Source: Candidatus Alangreenwoodia gallinarii | Lineage (GTDB): Bacteria; Bacillota; Clostridia; Peptostreptococcales; Anaerovoracaceae | Reading direction: 5' to 3' | Assembly: GCA_904398315.1 (NCBI GenBank) | Contig: CAJFPD010000119.1 | Coordinates: 1-64,000, forward strand | DNA length: 64,000 bases | In this document: positions 50,795 through 61,511 of the stretch, piece by piece | Layout of the letters: every line of letters starts with the position of its first letter | How positions within the stretch are numbered: the first letter of the stretch is position 1 | Program-made: the position numbers and the translations under genes | Notes under the pieces: generated by a model | The model's database searches: none | What the model was told of the DNA's origin: nothing | Seen by the model: only the letters and a program-made list of their open reading frames with translations

Positions 50795-51160
50795 TCAGTT
50801 ATCCCGGTCATCGAGATCGATGTCGTCCAGAATCGTTTCCACATCGTCATCATCGGAAAGTGCGGTGTCTACGACTTTTATATCGTCCTCTCCGCTTCCT
50901 ACCATTTCCTTTTCTCTTTCGAGAGATGCGATGTCTGCATAGACTGTATCGATCTCCGAACAGATCGCCTTTACCTTGTCATCGATCTCATGTCCGCTCT
51001 TAAACTGCTGATAGATATACTTTCCGAGTTCAAATTTCAGAGCTTTCGCGTCGCGCTCCTTTTTTTTGATCTCCATCGTGATCTTGCCAGTCTCGACAAA
51101 TTCTCCCGATTTCTGTGCCACCGACTTGCCGATGTCGCTCAGTCTGTCTAAAAATGCCAT
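50795..51160 (-). CDS. Hypothetical coiled-coil protein with acidic C-terminus
   Basis: MAFLDRLSDIGKSVAQKSGEFVETGKITMEIKKKERDAKALKFELGKYIYQQF...DDDDVETILDDIDLDDRDN. Confidence 0.75.
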   Translation of the reverse strand: MAFLDRLSDIGKSVAQKSGEFVETGKITMEIKKKERDAKALKFELGKYIYQQFKSGHEIDDKVKAICSEIDTVYADIASLEREKEMVGSGEDDIKVVDTALSDDDDVETILDDIDLDDRDN

Positions 51161-51310
51161 CGTCCGTCCTCCTTTGTCCGCTTCCGGTACCCTGTATCTT
51201 CTGTAAATTAATGTATTCTAAGGATAAATATATATGGAGTTTTCCGTTATATATCTCATTTTACTCCCGATCCTGTCGCCTTCGACGGATCTCTGAGATC
51301 AGGATTCAAT

Positions 51311-51649
51311 GTGAGCAAGTCTGTAAGCCGAGTTCTGTATCAGACAATCATCTTTCTAGACGCGCCGTCACCGGCGCGTTCGAGCGACCTACCTTCCGGG
51401 CCGCGACGGGCCGCCGCTTTAAAAGCCCTTTCTTGGTCTTGCTCCAGGTGGGGTTTACACAGACATGCGCCGTTACCGGCGCACCGGTGAGCTCTTACCT
51501 CGCCTTTTCACCCTTACCGTAAAAACGGCGGTAATTTTCTGTTGCACTTTCCTTGAAGTCGCCTTCACCGGACGTTATCCGGCACCTTCGCCCTGCGGAG
51601 CTCGGACTTTCCTCATCGCGGATGCGATGCGACTGTCTGACTTACTCAC
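51311..51649 (-). ncRNA. rnpB: RNase P RNA (bacterial type A)
   Basis: Minus strand GTGAGTAAGTCAGACAGTCGC... to ...ACAGAACTCGGCTTACAGACTTGCTCAC; internal conserved blocks (GAGGAAAGTCCGAGCTCCGCAGGGCGA; CCCCACCTGGAGCAAGACC). Confidence 0.95.
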
Positions 51650-51781
51650 ATGAAATCCGAATCCTCATGTAGATATGATACCACAATACTTTTAATATAT
51701 CACTATTTTCCCGTATCCGGTACGGAAAAACTCCTTCCTATTTTTTTCATCCACTCACGCCGCACCTGTCCGGCGTATACA

Positions 51782-52594
51782 TCATGCTTTCACAGGACAC
51801 GCTTCATATCCGCGGAACGGATTCAGATCGGAAGCTGAAATCAAAATTTCAAGATCCTTCAGACCTTTTTGCTGAAGCTGTCCGGCAAAATTTCCGGAAA
51901 AAATATTCTCCGTCCCGAAATGGCCGGCATCTACGACGCAAATTCCCTTTTCACAGGCATCTCTGGCATCGTGATATTTTACATCTCCGGTAATATAGAC
52001 ATCCGAGCCGTTTTTCCGGGCGGTGTCAATGAATTCCGCACCCGCACCCGTACAGAGAGATACTCTGAAAACCGATTCCGGAGCAGATCCGGCTATGCGG
52101 TAAATATTCCGGTCACAGACCGCGATCAGACGCTTCATAAACACATCGAAGGGAAGTCCGTTCCGGTAAATCCCCTCTCTTCCCATGCCGCATCCTTCTT
52201 CTCCTGCAGGAAACAGCGGACGTATCTCCTCGAGACCGAGTTTTTCCGCCAGATGCTGATTTGTCCCGTGCAGAGCCGAATCAAAGGAAGTATGCGCGGA
52301 ATATACGGAAATTCCCGCCTGAATCAGACGAACAATATAGTTTCCGATAACGTTTTTATCGTCAACCGATGAGATTTTCCCGAAAATCAGAGGATGATGC
52401 GTTATGATCATATCGGCATGAATCCCGATCGCTTCAGAGATGACATCATCCGAAATCTCCAGGCTGACCAGTATCCGTCTGATCTGTCCGTCTCTGCAGC
52501 AGCGGATCTGAAATCCGCTGTTGTCCCACTCTTCGGCCAGATACGGGGGTGCGATGCTCTCGATGGCTGCCGTTACCGCTTCTATATCTGCCAT
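51782..52594 (-). CDS. Nif3-like dinuclear metal-center hexameric protein
   Basis: IAPPYLAEEWDNSGFQI; MIITHHPLIFGKISSV; AHFGTEN-type motif. Confidence 0.93.
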   Translation of the reverse strand: MADIEAVTAAIESIAPPYLAEEWDNSGFQIRCCRDGQIRRILVSLEISDDVISEAIGIHADMIITHHPLIFGKISSVDDKNVIGNYIVRLIQAGISVYSAHTSFDSALHGTNQHLAEKLGLEEIRPLFPAGEEGCGMGREGIYRNGLPFDVFMKRLIAVCDRNIYRIAGSAPESVFRVSLCTGAGAEFIDTARKNGSDVYITGDVKYHDARDACEKGICVVDAGHFGTENIFSGNFAGQLQQKGLKDLEILISASDLNPFRGYEACPVKA

Positions 52595-52600
52595 ATCTTT

Positions 52601-53419
52601 TCACCTCTCATTCCGGAAATTTTCACTAACAGTAAATTCTCTGCCGGACAGAGCGTATTCTTCAATCCGGCGAAGCTGGGCGAGCCGGTTTTCACTTCTG
52701 CGCATCCTCGCTGCCGCGTCATCATTTTCGGCATTGCTGTTTCTGCGTATCCGTTCTATGATCTCGCTTTCCTGCCGGATCTTCCTTCTCACAAAATCCA
52801 GCGAATGCATCCTGCTTTCTGCATAATACAGAAGAGGAATCTCCCGCTCCAGATCCTCGCTGACCTCCAGCTTCTTCTTCAGCTTTTCCGCCGTGTCCTT
52901 TCTGCGGCGCACCTGTTCCGTCTGAGCAAACTCTGTCTGTTCTACCGTTATGATCTCACACAGTCTTCTGCCTTCACGGGCCAGAGATTCATCGGTAATC
53001 TCAAGATACGGCGTCTTCTCTATCCATGTACGCAGCCTTCTGGCATAATTACGGGGCTGCAGGATAAATTTAGGAAAACTTTTCGTTTTCTCCTCATTTT
53101 CTGCCAGAATATCACGGATCAGAATTCCTCCCATCCCGGCGATGATCACTGCGTCCGCCTCTCCGTCCTGAAGCACGGAAATGCCGGTTCCCTGGCGAAT
53201 ATCCAAAGAGACGTCCGGAAGATGACGCCGGATATTTCCGCGCGCTTTCTCGAGCGGTCCCGAATTGATATCCGACAGAATCACTTTTCTGCACGCTTCA
53301 TGCTGTATCAGCCAAATCGGAATATATCCGTGATCCGTTCCGATATCCGCCACGGTTCCCTCGCCGCGCACGCTCTCCGCTATGAGCAGCAGCCGTTCCG
53401 ACAATTTCAGATTCATCAC
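52601..53419 (-). CDS. trmK: tRNA (adenine(22)-N(1))-methyltransferase TrmK-like
   Basis: [58 protein letters not shown]. Confidence 0.92.
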   Translation of the reverse strand: MMNLKLSERLLLIAESVRGEGTVADIGTDHGYIPIWLIQHEACRKVILSDINSGPLEKARGNIRRHLPDVSLDIRQGTGISVLQDGEADAVIIAGMGGILIRDILAENEEKTKSFPKFILQPRNYARRLRTWIEKTPYLEITDESLAREGRRLCEIITVEQTEFAQTEQVRRRKDTAEKLKKKLEVSEDLEREIPLLYYAESRMHSLDFVRRKIRQESEIIERIRRNSNAENDDAAARMRRSENRLAQLRRIEEYALSGREFTVSENFRNER

Positions 53420-54549
53420 TCCAGATAATCCTTCAGTTTTTTGCTGCGGCTCGGATGACGCAGCTTCCTCAGCGCTTTCGCCTCAATCTGACGGATACGT
53501 TCCCGCGTTACGTCAAACCTGCGTCCCACTTCTTCAAGAGTACGTGCTCTTCCGTCCTCCAGGCCGAACCGGAGCTTCAGCACTTTCTGCTCCCTCTCTG
53601 TCAGCGTGTCCAGAACTTCCACCAGCTGCTCTTTAAGCATGGAAAAAGCCGCCGCATCTGCCGGTGCCGGAACATCATCATCCGGGATAAAATCTCCCAG
53701 ATGGCTGTCCTCTTCCTCTCCGATCGGCGTCTCCAGTGAAACCGGTTCCTGTGCGATCTTCAGAATTTCTCTCACTTTATCCACGGAAATCTCCATCTCT
53801 GCGGCGATCTCCTCCGGCGTAGGTTCTCTGCCCAGCTCCTGAAGGAGCTGACGTGAAATCCGGATCAGTTTATTAATAGTCTCCACCATATGAACTGGAA
53901 TCCGGATCGTCCTGGCCTGATCCGCAATGGATCTGGTAATCGCCTGCCGGATCCACCATGTGGCATAGGTACTGAATTTATATCCTTTCCGCCAGTCGAA
54001 CTTGTCCACCGCCTTGATCAGTCCGAGATTTCCCTCCTGAATCAGATCTAAAAAGAGCATTCCTCTTCCTACATAGCGCTTCGCGATGCTGACGACAAGC
54101 CTCAGATTAGCTTCACAGAGCTGTTTTTTCGCGTCATCATCGCCGAGCTCCATGCGCTTTGCCAGTTCGATTTCCTCCTCCGCCGTCAGAAGAGGAACTT
54201 TTCCTATCTCCTTCAGATACATTCTCACGGGATCATCCACCGCGATTCCCTTTGAGAGTGAAGCTTCCAGATCCTCTTCGCTGTCATCGACGACGTCAGT
54301 ATCAGCGTCCTTTTCCTCCTCGAGCTTCTTCAGTTCATAATCCTCAGGGTCCGCTTCGGAGATAATCTCGATTCCGTTTGAAATCAGTGTATCATAGATC
54401 TCATCCATCTGATCCTTGTCGAACTCGATGTGATCCACCTGATCGGAAATATCCTTATATGTGAGATTTCCCTTTGCTTTCCCCTTCTCAAGGAGAGCCG
54501 CGAGGCATTCCACTTTTTGCTGTTCTAAGTTATTTGCTTCATGTTCCAT
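53416..54549 (-). CDS. rpoD: RNA polymerase primary sigma factor
   Basis: [67 protein letters not shown]. Confidence 0.97.
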   Translation of the reverse strand: MEHEANNLEQQKVECLAALLEKGKAKGNLTYKDISDQVDHIEFDKDQMDEIYDTLISNGIEIISEADPEDYELKKLEEEKDADTDVVDDSEEDLEASLSKGIAVDDPVRMYLKEIGKVPLLTAEEEIELAKRMELGDDDAKKQLCEANLRLVVSIAKRYVGRGMLFLDLIQEGNLGLIKAVDKFDWRKGYKFSTYATWWIRQAITRSIADQARTIRIPVHMVETINKLIRISRQLLQELGREPTPEEIAAEMEISVDKVREILKIAQEPVSLETPIGEEEDSHLGDFIPDDDVPAPADAAAFSMLKEQLVEVLDTLTEREQKVLKLRFGLEDGRARTLEEVGRRFDVTRERIRQIEAKALRKLRHPSRSKKLKDYLE

Positions 54550-54565
54550 CGGTAGCCACACTCCA

Positions 54566-56395
54566 TCATCCTAATTTTATATTTTGCATCGTTCTCTGCA
54601 GTTCGATGAGCTCTTTTGTCAGAGCATCGGCTCTGTTACGGTCACTCTCCTCCTCGGTCAGAAGCGTAAGCGCTTCCAGTATCTCATTCTGGCGCTTCTG
54701 AAGCTTCTCATAGCGTATCTTTTCGACACATTCGCGAAAGACCTGATCGCTGTTTTCAGGAAATACGACTCTTTCCAGAGCCTTCCGGAAAAGAACGTCA
54801 TCTTCCGGCAGGAGATTGTCCGAAACTTTATTTATATCTACCTCGGAATCCTCCAGGTAAACATCCTTTATCATATTATAAATTCTGGCGTAAGCCGGAT
54901 CCTCAAAGACGAATTCATAGTCTTTCATCGGTTCCAGATAATCCGGATTGACAGCGGCCAGTTTGATGAAATGCATCTGAATCATCTCATCTCCTTCCAC
55001 GCGCCGTATATCCGGCACACGCCCGCCTGTGCCGGCCGGATAAAGAGTCTGCGCCGGTTGCTGTCTGCCGCCGGCTGCTGTGCGGCCGGTTCTTGCGGAT
55101 TCCGCCGTTTCGTTTACTTCTCTGCGGATCGCACTCTCCGATATGTGCGTCTCCGCTGCGATTTTCTTTATGTATACATCAGCTTCTACAGGACTCAGAT
55201 CAGCGAGAATTCCCCGTATCTCCCGCAGAAATCCGATCCCTCCGGACGGCGTCCCTATATCGTATTTTCCGCGCGCGACGGAAATCCGGTAATCCGCATA
55301 AGGCAGTGCCTGATCTACCAGCTTCAGAAAAGCTTCCTTCCCGTTTTTCGTAATAAATTCGTCAGGATCCTTTCCATCCGAAATGTGAAGTACTCTGGCG
55401 CTGATCCCGGCGTTTCGTAGCAGCTCGATCCCCCGCAGCGCCGCTTTCTGACCCGCTGCATCCGCATCGTAGGATAACACCACATTCTGCGTATATCGCT
55501 TCAGCAAAGCGCACTGCTGCTCTGTCAGAGCGGTTCCCAGAGAAGCCGCCACATTCCTCACGCCGTTGCGGTACAGAGAGACGAGATCCATATATCCTTC
55601 CACAAGAATCGCGCAGTTGCTGCTGTTGATCTCATTTCTCGTCAGATTCAGTCCGTACAGATTATTTTTCTTTGAGAAAACGCTTGACTCCGGCGAATTG
55701 AGATACTTCGGTCCGCTGTCACCCAGCGTCCGTCCGCCGAATCCGATTACCTTTCCTCTCGTATTGAATATGGGAAACATCACACGGTTTCTGAATTTAT
55801 CGTACCGCTTTCCGTTTGAAGCGGAAAGCAGACCTGCCTGCATCATCATCTCTTCGGAATACTTTTTTTCCAGAAGATGATTCTGCAGCGCGTGCCAGCT
55901 GTCTTCCGCAAACCCGATGCCGAATCTGGCGATCGTCTTCGGATTCAGCCCGCGTTTTTTCATATATTCATAGCCGGGATTCGGTTTCTCCGTCAGATTT
56001 CTGTAAAAAAAGACTGCCGCCTCGCGGTTCATCTCGTATATCTCATTTTTTTTCCCCTCATTTCGGTATCCGAATCGATCCATGTCGATACCATACTCTT
56101 CGGCCAGTTTGGAAACGGCCGCATGAAAATCGATATTCTCAATTTTCATGAGAAAGGAAATTACATCGCCGGATGCCCCGCATCCGAAACAGTAAAAAAA
56201 CTGTCTGCTTTCGGAGACATTAAAAGAAGGCGTCTTTTCGCTGTGAAACGGACAAAGTCCCTTATAACTGCTGCCGCTCCGCTTCAGTTCGACGTAGCGT
56301 CCGACAATATCCACGATATTACATCTGCTCTTTATTTCATCTGCTATCGTACTGCCGCTCACTCTAAAACCTCCCACGTTCTTATTATTCGACAC
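54566..56395 (-). CDS. dnaG: DNA primase
   Basis: [51 protein letters not shown]. Confidence 0.96.
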   Translation of the reverse strand: MSNNKNVGGFRVSGSTIADEIKSRCNIVDIVGRYVELKRSGSSYKGLCPFHSEKTPSFNVSESRQFFYCFGCGASGDVISFLMKIENIDFHAAVSKLAEEYGIDMDRFGYRNEGKKNEIYEMNREAAVFFYRNLTEKPNPGYEYMKKRGLNPKTIARFGIGFAEDSWHALQNHLLEKKYSEEMMMQAGLLSASNGKRYDKFRNRVMFPIFNTRGKVIGFGGRTLGDSGPKYLNSPESSVFSKKNNLYGLNLTRNEINSSNCAILVEGYMDLVSLYRNGVRNVAASLGTALTEQQCALLKRYTQNVVLSYDADAAGQKAALRGIELLRNAGISARVLHISDGKDPDEFITKNGKEAFLKLVDQALPYADYRISVARGKYDIGTPSGGIGFLREIRGILADLSPVEADVYIKKIAAETHISESAIRREVNETAESARTGRTAAGGRQQPAQTLYPAGTGGRVPDIRRVEGDEMIQMHFIKLAAVNPDYLEPMKDYEFVFEDPAYARIYNMIKDVYLEDSEVDINKVSDNLLPEDDVLFRKALERVVFPENSDQVFRECVEKIRYEKLQKRQNEILEALTLLTEEESDRNRADALTKELIELQRTMQNIKLG

Positions 56396-56420
56396 AGACG
56401 ACGCAACTCCTCTATTTTTT

Positions 56421-56582
56421 ACTGAAAAACCCCGTGAGACGTGTCCGGAGGACGATGACGAACGGCTGGTTTTTCGTATGCGCAGATTTCTTAGTGAGGC
56501 GCCGAGACCTGCGGCGGTGAGCTTTAGAAATCCACCGCGACTGAAAAATCCCGTGAGGCCGGAGAATCCCTACATTCTCCGG
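56421..56582 (+). repeat. Diverged copy of the structured intergenic repeat, ending in a terminator-like hairpin
   Basis: ACTGAAAAACCCCGTGAGACGTGTCCGGAGGACGATGACGAACGGCTGGTTTTTCGTATGCGCAGATTTCTTAG...CTTTAGAAATCCACCGCGACTGAAAAATCCCGTGAG + CCGGAGAATCCCTACATTCTCCGG. Confidence 0.85.
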
Positions 56583-56653
56583 TTATTTTATCCGTTTTTT
56601 CCTGTTTTATACTTTCCGTTTTTTCTCTGCCCTGCACCGGGCATTCACTTCGT

Positions 56654-57685
56654 TTATGTATTCAGATCGTAATTCAGTCTCCATCCTGTAGGAACGAAAA
56701 TGGACTTATACATGCTGATAGCATATCTGTCTGTCATTCCTGCGATATAATCCTTTACGACCTCCTCCGGCCCGTACAGATACAACATTTCGATGTGTTC
56801 GTCCGGCATTTTCTCCGGATGCTCCATGAAATAGTCGTAGAGTGAGAAGATGAGATTTCTGATTTTTGAAAGCTCCGCATCCTGCTTCACGACTCTGCTT
56901 TTGTAAACATGTTCAAACATATAATCCCGCAGCTTGTTCATATAATAACTGCAGTCCTCACTCTGGCAGATCATGCCGTTTTCCTCACTGGAGTGTATCA
57001 TATCCAGCACCAGCGTATTGATGCGTGCACTGTGATCTGATCCCAGATACGCAATACAGTCACGCGGAAGGTCGCTCTCCCGGATGACGCCTGCGCGCAC
57101 AGCATCGTCGATATCGTGGTTGATATAGGCGATCCGGTCGCTGGTACTGACAATCTGTCCTTCCGGTGTAAACGGTCTACCCGCTCCCGAATGATTCAGA
57201 ATACCGTCCCGCACTTCTGCTGTAAGATTGAGTCCCCGTCTGCCAGGCATATTCTCAAGAATATCCACGACCCTCAGGCTCTGGACATTGTGATGAAAAC
57301 CGTTCGGATGGCGCATGGAAAGGTACTCCTCGCCGTTATGTCCGAACGGAGTATGTCCGAGATCATGTCCGAGAGCAATAGCTTCCGTCAGATCCTCATT
57401 GAGAGCCAGTCCCCTGGCGATACTTCTGGAAATCTGTGCTACATCCATCGTATGAGTCAGACGTGTCCGGAAATGATCTCCTTCCGGCGAGAGAAAAACC
57501 TGTGTTTTGTGCATCAGCCTTCGTATCGCTTTGGAATGAATGATTCTGTCCCGGTCACGCTGAAAAGCGGTTCTCAGAGCGCAGGGCTCCTCCTGTTCAA
57601 TCCTCCCTTTCGATTCCGCAGCTTTTGTAGCCATCGGAGAAAGATTTTTCATCTCCAGCTCTTCATACATTTCCCTTGTAACCAT
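56654..57685 (-). CDS. dgt: dGTPase-like deoxyguanosinetriphosphate triphosphohydrolase (HD)
   Basis: FRTRLTHTMDVAQISRSIARGLALNEDLTEAIALGHDLGHTPFGHNGE. Confidence 0.92.
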   Translation of the reverse strand: MVTREMYEELEMKNLSPMATKAAESKGRIEQEEPCALRTAFQRDRDRIIHSKAIRRLMHKTQVFLSPEGDHFRTRLTHTMDVAQISRSIARGLALNEDLTEAIALGHDLGHTPFGHNGEEYLSMRHPNGFHHNVQSLRVVDILENMPGRRGLNLTAEVRDGILNHSGAGRPFTPEGQIVSTSDRIAYINHDIDDAVRAGVIRESDLPRDCIAYLGSDHSARINTLVLDMIHSSEENGMICQSEDCSYYMNKLRDYMFEHVYKSRVVKQDAELSKIRNLIFSLYDYFMEHPEKMPDEHIEMLYLYGPEEVVKDYIAGMTDRYAISMYKSIFVPTGWRLNYDLNT

Positions 57686-57704
57686 CGATTCCCTCCTTTG
57701 CCGC

Positions 57705-57748
57705 CGGACGTTCCTCGCGGAACCTTCTCCCTCGCAGGATTTTATAGT
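57705..57748 (-). repeat. Truncated copy of the structured repeat directly after the obgE terminator
   Basis: Minus strand TTTTTTACTATAAAATCCTGCGAG matches TTTTTTACTATGATACCCTGCGAG of the hisF-hisI copy, followed by a GTTCC-GCGA-GGAAC hairpin. Confidence 0.65.
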
Positions 57749-57780
57749 AAAAAAGCGGAAACACCTCTCCTCTCTTTCCG
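57747..57780 (-). terminator. Terminator downstream of obgE
   Basis: Minus strand GCGGAAA...TTTCCGCTTTTTT. Confidence 0.75.
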
Positions 57781-57820
57781 CCGAATACGCCGGTCAGAGG
57801 CGGAAATTTCCACTCTTCCA

Positions 57821-59113
57821 TCATTCTTCCGAATATTCGAATTCGTAGTCCCGGATTCTTACCGTATCTCCCTCGGACAGTCCCAGCTCTTTCAGCTCCG
57901 CAATCGCGCCTTTTTTTTCGATATATTTATACAGATATCTCAGGGATTCCATATCATTGAAATTGGTCGAATTAAAAATTTTACTCAGCTGCTTTCCCTC
58001 GATGACAAAAACTCCGTCTTCCTCATCTACATATGTGTAGATCTCCCGATAATCCGGGTCTTCACCGTGAAAATCGATCTCGACCAGATCGGATTCCTCC
58101 TCATTTTCTCCTTCTTCTTCCAGGCGTGTAAGTTCCTGTAAGACTGCTGCCAGAACCTCCCGGATGCCCTGGCCGGTGACAGCGGAAATCAAAAAGAAAC
58201 GATATCCTCTCTCCTCCACATATTTTTGAAATTCTTCCGCCCTGCGGCTGTCAAACAGGAGATCTGCCTTGTTTCCGACGACGATCTGCGGTTTTTTGGC
58301 CAGTTTCGGAGAATATTGTTCCAGCTCGCTGTTGATCTTTTCGAAATCTTCAACAGGATCCCGCCCTTCGGATCCCGCCACGTCGACGACATGGATCAGA
58401 ACTTTTGTCCGTTCCACATGTTTCAGAAAATCCAGTCCCAGTCCTGTACCTTCGTGAGCGCCTTCCACAAGTCCGGGAATATCCGCCAGCACAAAACTCG
58501 AGTCATACAGATTGACAACGCCCAGATTCGGCGTAATCGTCGTGAAATGATAATTTCCGATCTTCGGTCTCGCGCTGGTGGATACAGACAGAAAGGTTGA
58601 TTTTCCTACATTTGGAAATCCAAGAAGACCGGCATCCGCGATCAGCTTCAGTTCCAGAATGATCGTTCGTTCCCGTGCCTCACCGCCGGCTTCTGCAAAA
58701 TTCGGCGCCTGACGCACGGAATTCTTGAAATGGACGTTTCCTTTTCCGCCTTTTCCGCCTTTGACGGCCACCACACGATCACCGTGATGAACGAGATCTT
58801 TCATGACCAGACCTGTCATCTCATCGATAACCACCGTGCCGGGCGGAACCATGATGATGAGATCTTCTCCGCTCTTTCCGTATTTTTTCTTTTTCATGCC
58901 ATCTTCGCCGTTAGGAGCTTCATATTTTCTTTTATACCGGAAATCCATCAGCGTCCTGTAGCTGTTATTCGCTTCAAAGATGACGTCGCCGCCTTTTCCT
59001 CCGTCACCGCCGTCCGGACCGCCTTCCGGCACGAAAGGTTCCCTGCGGAACGAAACACTTCCGTTTCCTCCTTTTCCGGATTTTACCGTAATGCGGGCTC
59101 TGTCTACGAACAT
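57821..59113 (-). CDS. obgE: GTPase ObgE/CgtA
   Basis: MFVDRARITVKSGKGGNGSVSFRREPFVPEGGPDGGDGGKGGDV; LLGFPNVGKSTFLS. Confidence 0.96.
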   Translation of the reverse strand: MFVDRARITVKSGKGGNGSVSFRREPFVPEGGPDGGDGGKGGDVIFEANNSYRTLMDFRYKRKYEAPNGEDGMKKKKYGKSGEDLIIMVPPGTVVIDEMTGLVMKDLVHHGDRVVAVKGGKGGKGNVHFKNSVRQAPNFAEAGGEARERTIILELKLIADAGLLGFPNVGKSTFLSVSTSARPKIGNYHFTTITPNLGVVNLYDSSFVLADIPGLVEGAHEGTGLGLDFLKHVERTKVLIHVVDVAGSEGRDPVEDFEKINSELEQYSPKLAKKPQIVVGNKADLLFDSRRAEEFQKYVEERGYRFFLISAVTGQGIREVLAAVLQELTRLEEEGENEEESDLVEIDFHGEDPDYREIYTYVDEEDGVFVIEGKQLSKIFNSTNFNDMESLRYLYKYIEKKGAIAELKELGLSEGDTVRIRDYEFEYSEE

Positions 59114-59183
59114 CGCCTGCTCACCATCCTTTCGTCTGTCTTATCATTACAGAAATTTCCATTTTCAATTTCCTGCATAATGA

Positions 59184-59212
59184 AGAAAAAAGCCCCTTGG
59201 TACAAGGGGCTT
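59184..59212 (-). terminator. Terminator between rpmA and obgE
   Basis: Minus strand AAGCCCCTTGTACCAAGGGGCTTTTTTCTTC. Confidence 0.85.
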
Positions 59213-59228
59213 CTGGCATTCATTATTT

Positions 59229-59495
59229 TCAGGCCTCGATTTCGACCGGGTAAACGCTTACCTTTTTTCTGGTCCTGCCTTCTCTTTCGAATTTTACCGT
59301 TCCGTCGATCTTGGCGAACAGCGTATCATCGCCGCCTCTGCCTACATTCGTGCCCGGATGGAACTTCGTTCCTCTCTGACGTACGAGGATGCTGCCTGCG
59401 CTGACTACCTGTCCGTCTGCTCTCTTGACGCCGAGACGTTTCGATTCACTGTCACGACCGTTCTTCGAGCTTCCTACACCCTTCTTACTTGCCAT
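59229..59495 (-). CDS. rpmA: 50S ribosomal protein L27 (no N-terminal extension)
   Basis: [29 protein letters not shown]...; AAAGGAGG RBS, in-frame TGA just upstream of ATG. Confidence 0.96.
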   Translation of the reverse strand: MASKKGVGSSKNGRDSESKRLGVKRADGQVVSAGSILVRQRGTKFHPGTNVGRGGDDTLFAKIDGTVKFEREGRTRKKVSVYPVEIEA

Positions 59496-59590
59496 AGATC
59501 ACACCTCCTTTTTTTCTGTCGCTGTGATATTTCCTTCTGTCATATGCTGTCATCTCTGTTTTCCGCCGGATATTCCGATCCCGGCATCTG

Positions 59591-59902
59591 TCAGATGTTC
59601 AGTGCGTCGATCCTGACAGTGGTATAAGGCTGTCTGTGGCCCTGCTTCTTTCTGTAATCCTTCTTCGCTTTGTACTTGAAGATGATCACTTTCGGACCTT
59701 TTCCGCTCTCTACCGCGGTAGCATCTACCGTACATCCTTCGATATATGGCTTGCCTACTTTAATCTCAGCGCCTTCACCTGCCGCGAGAACCTTATCGAA
59801 TACGACTTTCTCGCCGTCAGCAACGCTGAGCTTCTCTACTGTGATGACATCGCCTTCCTGTACTTTATACTGCTTACCGCCTGTTTCCACAATTGCGTAC
59901 AT
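59591..59902 (-). CDS. rplU: 50S ribosomal protein L21
   Basis: [25 protein letters not shown]. Confidence 0.96.
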   Translation of the reverse strand: MYAIVETGGKQYKVQEGDVITVEKLSVADGEKVVFDKVLAAGEGAEIKVGKPYIEGCTVDATAVESGKGPKVIIFKYKAKKDYRKKQGHRQPYTTVRIDALNI

Positions 59903-59986
59903 TCTTACTCTTACCTCCTCTTCCCGGACTCGCCGTAAGGGCAGTCTTCCGACATTTTATACCCTTTCCGTGCGGCTTACCGATTT

Positions 59987-60015
59987 ATGATACTACAGGA
60001 AGAGAAAGAAGTCAA
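59987..60015 (-). promoter_or_regulatory. Promoter of the rplU-rpmA operon
   Basis: Minus strand TTGACT-N17-TATCAT. Confidence 0.6.
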
Positions 60016-60133
60016 CGAAAAATAAAAACAAAAGTACAGATGTGCCTCAGCTCCAAAATCCGCTGCATGCCGCAGTCCCTGTTCTGCTGGCGAAAAGAAA
60101 ATCTATCAGATCTCTCACACGCACACGGAAAGA

Positions 60134-61321
60134 TCAGGAAAGAATTTCTCCTGTCTGCGGATCGATATCTCCGACAAATTCTCCCAGAATCTCGTCAGAA
60201 TCGTCATCCGCCCCTGCAGCTTCCGAAATGTCTTTCACCGTTCCTGCGGTTTCGGAATTTCCGGCGGCAGGGGAAGCTCCCTCTTTTTTTCCATCCTCTT
60301 CTTTCTCTTTTTCCTGAAGGGATTCCTTCAGAAGCGACTCGATGCGGTTCAGGACATCGGGATTTTCCGCCAGATATTTCTTGACATTTTCACGACCCTG
60401 TCCGATCCTGTTGCCTTCAAAGCTGTACCATGCGCCCGCCTTGTCGACGATTTTGTGTTCTACGGCACAGTCCAGCGTATCGCCTTCCCGTGAGATTCCG
60501 CGGCCGTACATGATGTCGAACTCCGCCTGTTTAAACGGAGGAGCGACTTTATTCTTTACAATCTTCACTCTGGTCCTGTTGCCGATGATCTGATCTCCGG
60601 CTTTGATGCTTTCGATTCTGCGAACATCCATCCGCATGGTCGCATAAAACTTCAGTGCCCGTCCGCCCGTGGTAACCTCCGGACTGCCGAACATGACGCC
60701 TACCTTTTCTCTCAGCTGATTGATAAAGATGACAGCCGTATTAAAACGGTTGATAGCTCCGGCCAGTTTGCGAAGAGCCTGAGACATCAGCCGTGCGTGC
60801 AGGCCCACATGACTGTCCCCCATTTCTCCCTGGATCTCCGCTTTCGGCACCAGAGCGGCGACAGAATCGACGACGATGACATCCACAGCTCCGCTGCGCA
60901 CCAGTACCTCGCAGATTTCCAGTCCCTGTTCGCCGGTATCCGGCTGCGAAACCAGAAGTTCATCCACATCGACGCCGAGATTCGCCGCATATTCCGGATC
61001 CAGAGCGTGCTCCGCATCGATAAAAGCAGCCCTTCCTCCCGTCTTCTGAGATTCTGCGATGATATGCAGAGCCAGCGTCGTCTTGCCCGAAGATTCCGGT
61101 CCGTAAATCTCCGTAATTCTGCCCTTCGGAATGCCGAAAACGCCTGTAGCGATATCGAGACTCAGAGAGCCGGTGGAAATGGTCTCCACATCGAGTCCCC
61201 TGTTTTCCCCGAGCTTCATAATCGCGCCCTTGCCGTACTGCTTCTGGATCTGCTGAAGAGCAGACTCCAGCGCTTTATCTTTATCCAGTATCTTTCCGTC
61301 TGTCTTATTCACTGTAGCCAT
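60134..61321 (-). CDS. recA: Recombinase A
   Basis: [43 protein letters not shown]; start reassigned to Met 61321. Confidence 0.97.
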   Translation of the reverse strand: MATVNKTDGKILDKDKALESALQQIQKQYGKGAIMKLGENRGLDVETISTGSLSLDIATGVFGIPKGRITEIYGPESSGKTTLALHIIAESQKTGGRAAFIDAEHALDPEYAANLGVDVDELLVSQPDTGEQGLEICEVLVRSGAVDVIVVDSVAALVPKAEIQGEMGDSHVGLHARLMSQALRKLAGAINRFNTAVIFINQLREKVGVMFGSPEVTTGGRALKFYATMRMDVRRIESIKAGDQIIGNRTRVKIVKNKVAPPFKQAEFDIMYGRGISREGDTLDCAVEHKIVDKAGAWYSFEGNRIGQGRENVKKYLAENPDVLNRIESLLKESLQEKEKEEDGKKEGASPAAGNSETAGTVKDISEAAGADDDSDEILGEFVGDIDPQTGEILS

Positions 61322-61386
61322 ATTCTGTGAAATCCTTTCCTCTTCCTCCCCGGCCCGCACCGTCGTTCTGCGGCCGCCGTCCTTTT

Positions 61387-61402
61387 AAGAACGTTTGTTC
61401 TT
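61387..61402. promoter_or_regulatory. LexA (SOS) box upstream of recA
   Basis: AAGAACGTTTGTTCTT = GAAC-N4-GTTC Gram-positive SOS box immediately downstream of the -10. Confidence 0.8.
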
Positions 61403-61406
61403 ATAT

Positions 61407-61435
61407 ATCATAATGTCTTTTTCCCGCCCGGTCAA
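61407..61435 (-). promoter_or_regulatory. recA promoter
   Basis: Minus strand TTGACC-N17-TATGAT. Confidence 0.7.
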
Positions 61436-61511
61436 GCGGTTTATCCTTTCCACTACAATGATTATACTACAGAACCCGTAATTGTAAATATATGGAATAT
61501 AAAAATACGGA

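Noticed and set aside
56478-56672. 64-aa ORF MRRFLSEAPRPAAVSFRNPPRL...
   Set aside because: Overlaps the repeat copy and a hairpin; shares peptide-level similarity with the his copy only because the DNA is homologous.
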